Source of the DNA: Bradyrhizobium septentrionale
GTDB lineage: Bacteria > Pseudomonadota > Alphaproteobacteria > Rhizobiales > Xanthobacteraceae
Direction of reading: 5' to 3'
Length of the DNA: 64,000 nt
Assembly: GCF_011516645.4 (NCBI RefSeq)
Contig: NZ_CP088285.1
Coordinates: forward strand, 7,706,501-7,770,500
The first letter of the stretch is position 1. The number at the start of each line of letters is the position of its first letter. The translations under genes were made by a program, and so were the position numbers. Positions 56,222-64,000 of the stretch are shown here, piece after piece. The notes under the pieces were generated by a model, which saw only the letters and a program-made list of their open reading frames with translations, had not been told where the DNA came from and made no database searches.

Positions 56222-56509
56222 CAGTTTTTCCAGGATCGTTTCAGCGCCACGCACGTTGTCGTGATGAGCCTTGAACGAAACAGAACGAAACCGTATTGTT
56301 TAGTTGCAATGAGGCGCAGAATCCGGATCAGCCCCCCAAGGGTTTTGGCGCCGACTTGTAACTTCGACCGTCACGACGGGGCTGCCGCCATCGCTCTGTC
56401 TGAACGTTCGGCGGCCGACCTCTGACTAACCGGGGTCGGCCGCACCTTTCCCGGCCCGCGCGGCCGCTGCAAGCGCGGGCAACGCGCACAGTTCGATACA
56501 GGTTCGACG

Positions 56510-57127
56510 ATGAGGACAGGACGATTGCGCGCACTGAGGTATTTGGCATTGGGAACGCGGCTGCTTGCAACCGCGGTGCTGGCCCTGCCCTTCGCGGCGC
56601 CGGCCCATGCGATCACGAGTTCGGCTGCCGCAGCCCTCACCCCGCGTGACAATGACAACGCGCTCGACGTGCATGCGGTTCGCCGCGAGCTCGACAGCTT
56701 CCAGGCCGCCCAGATCTCGCTGCGCAAGGCGATGGCAATTGCGGAAGCGCTGCACTCCGGTGCGATCACCGCCGACATCAGCTTTGACGGCGCATCGCTT
56801 CCCGCGGTCTACCGCGTCAAGACCATGCAGCAGGACCGCATCTGGCACCACGCCATCGACGCTGCGACCGGTGAAGTGGTGGGTGGCGAGGCCGCCTCGC
56901 CGCTGACGTCGCTGGGCGCCGAGGACCGCGGCAACCTCGTCGTGCTCAGGGCGCTCCGGCACCGCCTGTCGGATGCGGTACGCGTCGCCGAACGCTCGAC
57001 CTCGGGAAAGGCGATCAGCGGCGGCCTGATGCGCGAGCGCGGCAAGCTGAATTTCGTGATCGTGGTGCTCGCCGGCAGCGATCTGAAAGAGGTGATCCTC
57101 GAACCGCCCGGCGCACGCAGGCGGTGA
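56510..57127 (+). CDS. PepSY-like secreted protein
   Basis: The 205-residue protein has a signal peptide ending near AHAIT, then a PepSY-type region: helix ISLRKAMAIAEALHSG, strands ITADISFDGASLPAVYRVKT and DAATGEVVGGEAA, typical of PepSY domains. It is periplasmic; the role is unknown. Confidence 0.65.
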   Translation: MRTGRLRALRYLALGTRLLATAVLALPFAAPAHAITSSAAAALTPRDNDNALDVHAVRRELDSFQAAQISLRKAMAIAEALHSGAITADISFDGASLPAVYRVKTMQQDRIWHHAIDAATGEVVGGEAASPLTSLGAEDRGNLVVLRALRHRLSDAVRVAERSTSGKAISGGLMRERGKLNFVIVVLAGSDLKEVILEPPGARRR

Positions 57128-57133
57128 GGCAGA

Positions 57134-57229
57134 GCGTTTTCGAGCGAAGCGGACACCGGTTCGCGTGAAGAAAACGCGTCAAAACAAGAAGCTGGAGCTT
57201 CGGTCCTGGTTCAATCAGAACCGAAGCTC
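57134..57229. repeat. Two-hairpin intergenic repeat
   Basis: GCGTTTTC (57134-57141) pairs with GAAAACGC (57170-57177). A second perfect hairpin, GAGCTTCGGT (57195-57204) with ACCGAAGCTC (57220-57229), follows. It has the look of the palindromic intergenic repeats common in Bradyrhizobium, and the first stem resembles the end of the IS630 element. Confidence 0.6.
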
Positions 57230-57301
57230 TACGCGGGCCTTGCCAGATTTTCGCCCAAAAGTCGTTGACGGACGCCGATCTCTGCCGCATAAGTCCGAAC
57301 C

Positions 57302-57373
57302 ATGATCACCGCGACCAAACGCACCACCAAAACCACCAAGCCCTCCGGGGCCTCGGGAGGCGTGCGCGCGTAG
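57302..57373 (+). CDS. Threonine-rich leader peptide of asd
   Basis: The 23-codon frame reads MITATKRTTKTTKPSGASGG then VRA. It has six ACC threonine codons within the first twelve, two of the pairs adjacent. It ends just before the asd terminator. Such leader peptides let ribosome stalling report charged tRNA levels. The ribosome site is weak. Confidence 0.7.
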   Translation: MITATKRTTKTTKPSGASGGVRA

Positions 57374-57433
57374 TCGGTCGAACCGCATCATCTCTACCCG
57401 AAGCCCCGCCTGATGAAGGTCCGGGGCTTTTTT
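57346..57433 (+). promoter_or_regulatory. Transcription attenuator of asd
   Basis: The terminator arms AAGCCCCG (57401-57408) and CGGGGCTT (57422-57429) are followed by TTTT. The leader segment CGGGGCCTCGGG (57346-57357) can pair with CCCGAAGCCCCG (57397-57408) over twelve bases with one mismatch, forming an exclusive antiterminator. Threonine shortage should stall the ribosome on the ACC codons and allow asd transcription. Confidence 0.78.
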
Positions 57434-57466
57434 GTTGTCTGCAGCACATCTCAAATGGAGGACAAA

Positions 57467-58492
57467 GTGAGTAACGATCCCGTCGTCGCGATTGTCGGCG
57501 TCACCGGCGCAGTCGGCGCCGAATTCATTTCCACCATGGACAAGCGCGGCTTCCGCGTCGGCAAGCTGAAGGCGCTGGCGAGCGCCCGCTCGGCCGGCAG
57601 GACCGTCGCCTTCCGTGGCAAGCCGGTCGTGATCGAGGAGCTGACCGAGCGCGCCTTCGAGGGTGTCGACATCGCGCTGTTCTCGGCCGGCAGCGGCATC
57701 TCGAAGAAGTTCGCGCCGCTGGCAGTGAAGTCCGGTGCGGTCGTGGTCGACAATTCCTCGGCGTTCCGGATGGATCCGAACGTGCCGCTGGTGATCCCCG
57801 AGATCAACGCCAACCGCATCCGCGACCACAAGGGCATCATCGCCAACCCGAATTGTGCCGCCATCACCGCGCTGGTGCCGCTATGGCCGATCCACCAGAA
57901 GAACCGCATCAAGCGCGTGATCATTTCGACCTATCAGGCCGCGAGCGGCGCCGGTGCCGCCGCGATGGAGGAGCTCGTCGAATCGACCCGCGCCAGTCTC
58001 AACGGACAGGTCTACACGCCGAAGGTGATGCCGCACCCCTACGCCTTCAACCTGTTCAACCACAACACGGCCGTTGACCCCGAGACCGGCTACAACGGCG
58101 AAGAGACCAAGGTCATCAAGGAGACCCGCAAGATCTTCGAGGACGACAAGATCGCGATCGGCGTGACCTGCGTGCGGGTGCCGGTGCTGCGCGCGCATTG
58201 CGAGGCGATCACCTTCGAATGCGAGAAGCCGATCACCGAGGACCAGGTCCGCGCAATCATGGCGCAGGCGCCGGGCGTCAAGATCGTCGACGATCGCACC
58301 AAGAACTACTTCCCGATGCCGATCGACGCGTCCGGCCAGGACGACGTGCTGGTCGGCCGCATCCGAAAGGATCTAAGCGATCCTTCTGGCCATTCGATCT
58401 CGATGTTCGTCGCGGCCGATCAGTTGCTCAAGGGCGCCGCGCTGAACGCGGTGCAGATCGCCGAGCTCTTGCCCGAACGCGCGATGGCGTGA
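57467..58492 (+). CDS. asd: Aspartate-semialdehyde dehydrogenase
   Basis: The 341-residue protein has the NADP motif VGVTGAVGAEF, then the active-site Cys in NPNCAAITALVPL (about residue 130) and the later signature region around HCEAITFECE. It makes aspartate semialdehyde for lysine, threonine and methionine. GTG 57467 is taken because GGAGG lies five bases upstream; the frame opens earlier. It follows the Thr leader. Confidence 0.95.
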   Translation: MSNDPVVAIVGVTGAVGAEFISTMDKRGFRVGKLKALASARSAGRTVAFRGKPVVIEELTERAFEGVDIALFSAGSGISKKFAPLAVKSGAVVVDNSSAFRMDPNVPLVIPEINANRIRDHKGIIANPNCAAITALVPLWPIHQKNRIKRVIISTYQAASGAGAAAMEELVESTRASLNGQVYTPKVMPHPYAFNLFNHNTAVDPETGYNGEETKVIKETRKIFEDDKIAIGVTCVRVPVLRAHCEAITFECEKPITEDQVRAIMAQAPGVKIVDDRTKNYFPMPIDASGQDDVLVGRIRKDLSDPSGHSISMFVAADQLLKGAALNAVQIAELLPERAMA

Positions 58493-58564
58493 GCGACAAT
58501 GGAGGGTGGGCAAGGCGCCAGCGCTGCGCCCACCTCAACCCGAAAAGCAAGAGCAGGACGTATC

Positions 58565-58952
58565 ATGCCAAGCACTCGGATCACGACCGGCATTTGGGCC
58601 CGCGGCATCGAGGCCCAGGTGATCGGAGCCGTCCAGGACGCTCTGCTCGCGGCGCTGAAAATCCCTGACTACGACCGCGATGTCGTGCTCGACCTCTATG
58701 ATGACGCCGCCCGGATCGTTCCAACGGGCCGATCGGAGCGCTACACACGCATCGAGATTTTCCTGTTTTCCGGACGATCGCTGGAGGCGAAGAAAGCTCT
58801 GTACGGCGCCGTAGTGGCGAACCTCTCCGCCCTCGGCGTGCCCGCGAATGAGATCAAGACCGTTCTGATCGAGGTTCCACCCGACAATTGGGGGCTTGCG
58901 CGGAGGTTTGCCTGCGTCCGAAATTGACCTCGGGTTCAAGGTTGACGTCTGA
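58565..58952 (+). pseudogene. Tautomerase-family protein, frameshifted near the C-terminus
   Basis: The start MPSTRITTGIWARGIEAQVI has the Pro after Met used as the catalytic base in this family. The body reads on to PPDNWG, but the frame then leaves the usual tail and ends at 58927. Deleting one G of the GGGGG run (58890-58894) gives NWGLRGGLPASEIDLGFKVDV, the expected ending, at 58952. Either a true insertion or a base-calling slip. Confidence 0.75.
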
Positions 58953-59035
58953 CAGCCATGCTCCAGTTGCATCGCAGGGCGGGTCGAGCGAAGCCGTAAC
59001 CCGCTCCGACGCCTTGCCGACGGAATCCTTCCGAC

Positions 59036-59548
59036 ATGCATTCCTCATCAGAACAGTTCGAGATCAGAGACCTGCACGCTCATTCCGGGCGCGAGGAGTT
59101 GTTGCGACTGAACAACGCCAGCGCCAGTGAAACGTCCCTGCTCACGGCCGCGAGGTTCGAACAATTGATCGATACCGCAACGATCGCGTTGTTCGTCCCA
59201 TCGGCCGCCGCGATGCTGTTGGCGTTTGAGCACGGCGACAACTACGACGGCGCTCACTTTGGCTGGTTCCGCGGCCGGATGGAGCAATTCCTCTACGTCG
59301 ATCGAATCGTCGTTGGGGCGGCGTGGCGGCGGCACGGACTGGCGCGCAAGCTCTACCGCGAGGTCTTCCGGCAGGCCGCACGTCGCGGTCATCGCCGTGT
59401 CGTGTGCGAGGTCAACGTCCAGCCGCCGAATCCGATATCGGACGCGTTCCATCATTCGCTTGGCTTCGAGGAAGTCGGCCGGGCCACCATCGACGGGGGC
59501 GCAAAGACGGTCCGCTATCTCTGTGCGAGGCTTGAGCCTCGCACGTAA
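59036..59548 (+). CDS. GNAT-family N-acetyltransferase
   Basis: The 170-residue protein has the acetyl-CoA motif V.AAWRRHGLARKLYREVF (about residues 97-114), and the C-terminal FHHSLGFEEVGR. It is a single-domain acetyltransferase of unknown substrate. ATG 59036 starts an in-frame MHSSSEQFEIRDL. Confidence 0.8.
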   Translation: MHSSSEQFEIRDLHAHSGREELLRLNNASASETSLLTAARFEQLIDTATIALFVPSAAAMLLAFEHGDNYDGAHFGWFRGRMEQFLYVDRIVVGAAWRRHGLARKLYREVFRQAARRGHRRVVCEVNVQPPNPISDAFHHSLGFEEVGRATIDGGAKTVRYLCARLEPRT

Positions 59549-59620
59549 GCTTCAATCGCGCGCACGAAGGCGCTCTGCATCGCTGGCCTCGCTCAGGCAT
59601 GCCGGCGGACCGCCACCGGA

Positions 59621-60973
59621 TCAGAAGTGGACCAGGGTGCGCAGACCGAGAACCCAGGCATTGTCGGTCTTCACGCCGGCGACGTTATATCCGCGCCCGC
59701 CAGGATGGATCACGTACTGGGCGTCGAATTTGAGGTTCATCCAGCCGGTCGCCTGCCAGCCGTACCAGGCTTCGATCGGCACTTCGTTGCCGCCAGCATT
59801 CGGGGTGAGCGCCGCCGAGTTGACATGGGTCGTGCCCACCGCGAAGCCGACTTCGTCCTCGGGACGCGAGGCGAACGTTCCGGTGTGCCTGAAGCCCCAG
59901 GCGATCTGGTAGTCCTGATACGACGTCCGGTGATCGGCGACGGTCGTATTGAGGAACGTGTACCAGCCCTGCGCCTTCGGACCCTCAACGGTCAGCCGCT
60001 GCAGGATCGATTCATAGACGCCGTACCGGCCACGCTGATCGCCGAGATTCTGGTCCGGGACACCGCCGGTGCCCGGGACGATCGCGATGATGCCCGGGAG
60101 GCCGCCATCGATCGTCGATGCGCTGTCATACCAGCCGCCGAACCGCCAGGTCCCGTTCAACGGACCGCTCGGCGCCCAGACCAGCTCGACCGGCACCAGC
60201 ACGCCGGAGGCCGGGCTCGAGCCGGGGACGCCGGGCAGGAAGTAGGTCGCGGAGTCCGACGTCGTCAGATAGTTCGGGTTGGCGTCGTAAACGCCGACCG
60301 AGAGCTGGAATTCCTTGGCGAAGTTGTAGTGGACCACGCCGGCCCATTGGCTCACCGGCCAGTTATAGATGTAGCCGCCCAGGATGTTGCCGGGCTGGCC
60401 GCCGCAGAAGGTCAGGTTGATGAACTCGCACAGGCCGAAGAAGAAATCGGAGCCGACCGGAAGACGGCCGCCCTTGAGCTCGAGGCGATCATCGAAGAGT
60501 TTCTGCGAGTAGTAAAGTTCGGTCAGGCGCAGGATGTTGCCGCGGCCAAACACTTCGTTGGTCAGCTGCAATGCCGGAATGCCGGCCTCGTCATTCAGAT
60601 TGCGGCCGAAGCGGTCGACCAGCGTGAGGCCGACCAGGCCGCCCTGGATGCCGGCAAGCTTCGCCATGTCGAACTTGGCCTGAAAGAACAGCTGTCCGGC
60701 GTTGGCCCCGGTGTTCTTGTTGCCGCCCGATATGTTGGTCACGGCTTCGTCGCCGAACGTCAGGGCCAGCGAGATGCCCTGCTCCTTCAGCTTCGTCCTG
60801 CCGAGATCGCCGAACAGATACGGCCTGGTCCAGAAGTCATCGGCGGGATCAACGTAAGGCAGCGGCGGAGCCTTGGTCAGGAGATAGGCCGCGTGTGCGC
60901 CGCCACTCAACAGCGATGACAAAGCGATCCCGACGCCGCACGCGCGTGCGACGCTCACAACCCGATGCAACAT
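59621..60973 (-). CDS. Carbohydrate porin (OprB-like)
   Basis: The 450-residue protein has a signal peptide ending near HAAYL, then the OprB-type pattern: LTFGDEAVTNISGGNKNTGA, WGVVHYNF-type strands, and the end TDNAWVLGLRTLVHF with its C-terminal Phe. It is an outer-membrane barrel passing sugars. It is read after the sugar ABC transporter genes in the same direction and is likely part of that uptake system. Confidence 0.88.
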   Translation of the reverse strand: MLHRVVSVARACGVGIALSSLLSGGAHAAYLLTKAPPLPYVDPADDFWTRPYLFGDLGRTKLKEQGISLALTFGDEAVTNISGGNKNTGANAGQLFFQAKFDMAKLAGIQGGLVGLTLVDRFGRNLNDEAGIPALQLTNEVFGRGNILRLTELYYSQKLFDDRLELKGGRLPVGSDFFFGLCEFINLTFCGGQPGNILGGYIYNWPVSQWAGVVHYNFAKEFQLSVGVYDANPNYLTTSDSATYFLPGVPGSSPASGVLVPVELVWAPSGPLNGTWRFGGWYDSASTIDGGLPGIIAIVPGTGGVPDQNLGDQRGRYGVYESILQRLTVEGPKAQGWYTFLNTTVADHRTSYQDYQIAWGFRHTGTFASRPEDEVGFAVGTTHVNSAALTPNAGGNEVPIEAWYGWQATGWMNLKFDAQYVIHPGGRGYNVAGVKTDNAWVLGLRTLVHF

Positions 60974-61119
60974 TTTTTATCCTCCCACCGTCCCAGGCCT
61001 TGTCTGTTTTTTGTCACGTCCCTGCCCAAAGCCCACGAGCGTGGAACGTGCCCCTCGCCAGCGCACACCGATGCCATCAGCAGAAGCCGCGGCCGTGTGT
61101 CAGCTGGAGGTTGGAGCTG

Positions 61120-62189
61120 TCATGCCTGATCACCCGTTCTTGCCGCCAACGCAGCCGGATCGCGCGGTGACGCGCTCGGCTTTCCCAGCTGATTTCCTTG
61201 CGCAGCCGTCGATCGCGGCGCCGTGCGGGAAAGGCCGGCCAGCGCCACCTTGCGCCGCCGCCGCGCCTGCAGTTGCTGATCCGCCAGCACGCCAAGCAGA
61301 ATGACCGTCCCCATCACCGCGAAGTTCAGCGAATTGGGGATGCCGAGGATGTTCACCAGGTTCTGCAGCACTTGCAGCAGCGCCGTCCCCAGCACGATGC
61401 CGAGGATCGATCCCTCGCCGCCGCGCAGGCTGCAGCCGCCGAGCACGGCAGCCGCGATCGCATAGAGTTCGTAGAAATTGCCGAACGAACTCGGCGAGAC
61501 CGAGTTGGTGTAGAACACGAACAGCACTGTGGAGATCCCGGCGAGCCCGCCGCTGATGATGTATGCCGTCGCGATCACGATATTCGTGCTGATCCCCGAG
61601 AACCGCGCCGCTTCCTCGTTCTTGCCCACGGCGTAGAGCCAGCGCCCGTAGACCGAGCGGTGCAGCAGCACGCCGAGGATCAGCGCGAGGATGATCAGGA
61701 GGATGAAGGTGTTCGGGATGCCGGCCACGTTGCCGGAGGCGATGTCGCTCAGTGTCTTGGCTTCATCGCCGTAGCCGAAGCCGCGCGTCGAATCGCTGGT
61801 GTAGTAGCGCGCGACGCCGCGATAGATCAGCAGCCCGCACAGCGTCACGATGAAGGGCTGCATTTTCAGCCGTGTGATCAGGAACCCCTGGATGCCGCCG
61901 AGCCCCAGCCCGCCCAGCAGCACCAGGAGCAGCGCCAGCGGCCAATCGAGCTGATAGGTCGTCAGCAGATCGACGAATACGACGCCAAGCAGCGCGAACA
62001 TCGAGCCGAGCGAAAGATCGATACCGCCGGTGATGATCACGAGCCCCTCGCCCAGCGCGAACACGCCGAACAGGCCGATCAGATTGGCCATGTTCAAGAG
62101 GTTCACCCATGACAGGAAGGCCGGATTGATCGCGCCCGTGATCGCGGAGATCACCATCAGCAGGATGAGCAGTCCGAGTTCTTTCTTCA

Positions 62190-62193
<4 letters not shown>
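61120..62193 (-). CDS. Sugar ABC transporter permease (RbsC-like)
   Basis: The 357-residue permease has about eight TM helices and the family loop GEGLVIITGGIDLSLGSMFAL, and later GCSLRGGEGSILGIVLG. Its start overlaps the ATPase stop by four bases (ATGA). A basic, low-complexity tail (LQARRRRKVALAGLSRTAPR) is longer than usual. It moves the sugar across the inner membrane. Confidence 0.9.
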
Positions 62194-63716
<1,523 letters not shown>

Positions 63717-63780
63717 TCGTCGTTTCCTTCCGCACGACGCCCGGCAGCCAGTGGCGGCCGGGCGGTGAGACACACTGAAG

Positions 63781-64000
63781 TCACTTCTTCAGCAGTTCTT
63801 TCAGGTATGCGGTGAATTCCGCGACGTTGGACTTGCTGATCACCTTGGTCGGCACGATCAGCTTGCTGTCCTTCGGAATCCAGGACTTGTCGCCGTTCAG
63901 CGTCTTGATGATGTTGGTCGCGGAGAGATAGCCGAACTCGTAGGGCTGCTGCACGACCGTGGATTCGATCGTGCCGTCGGAAATGCCCCGCAAGGTGCGC
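63781..64000 (-). CDS. Sugar ABC substrate-binding protein, C-terminal fragment
   Basis: The open frame runs past the right edge and reads GISDGTIESTVVQQPYEFGY, then LSATNIIKTLNGDKSWI, the C-terminal lobe of a ribose-type periplasmic binding protein, ending LKELLKK. It is first in the ABC operon; the ATPase start follows 64 bases after its stop. Confidence 0.85.
   Translation of the reverse strand, partial: RTLRGISDGTIESTVVQQPYEFGYLSATNIIKTLNGDKSWIPKDSKLIVPTKVISKSNVAEFTAYLKELLKK

Overview
The window looks like chromosome of a Bradyrhizobium-type alphaproteobacterium. This rests on high GC, many small proteins of rhizobial type (a DUF3551 protein, a 54-residue protein beginning MGEIIRFVSKSE, a 47-residue protein beginning MLAEKFILLLETL), a PrpR/ScfR-type regulator beside a methylcitrate operon, and GTG starts. 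No database was searched; all names come from reading the translations.

Bases 1-12.3 kb are mostly core metabolism. A cobalamin riboswitch on the minus strand leads into a gene cut by the left edge. Then come a PepSY membrane protein, a short-chain acyl-CoA regulator, and the divergent operon thioesterase-prpD-prpC-prpB (propionate / 2-methylcitrate cycle). Two adjacent CTTTGCAAA boxes sit at the regulator start. A second cobalamin riboswitch with an intrinsic terminator precedes metE.

12.3-17.3 kb holds a Rieske oxygenase gene split by an IS630 element, cobalt-type nitrile hydratase nthA-nthB, a tyrosine integrase and a tRNA-Lys-like 3' fragment. 17.3-30.3 kb is an accessory stretch of short hypothetical genes, repeated hairpins, a second tRNA-Lys-like fragment, and two IS66 elements nested one inside the other, each with its own 8-bp target duplication.

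30.4-46.4 kb holds a large RTX-type protein with ten repeats of about 81 residues, envelope proteins (BrkB-like, holin-like and others), a well-folding tRNA-Trp-like gene beside a degenerate tRNA-His-like sequence, a methyltransferase next to a short RTX fragment, many small proteins, and 3-hydroxybutyryl-CoA dehydrogenase.

46.5-64 kb returns to core functions: CBS-domain hemolysin-like protein, formyltransferase, RidA, a frameshifted DMT transporter, a BrnA-like antitoxin without BrnT, cysK, a Tgt lacking its zinc cysteines, a patatin-like lipoprotein, a TetR regulator, and asd. The asd gene is preceded by a threonine-rich leader peptide and a matching antiterminator/terminator pair. The right end is a sugar ABC transporter followed by a carbohydrate porin.

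The strongest candidates for something new are the threonine attenuator of asd, the zinc-site-less Tgt, and the divergent tRNA-Trp-like gene.
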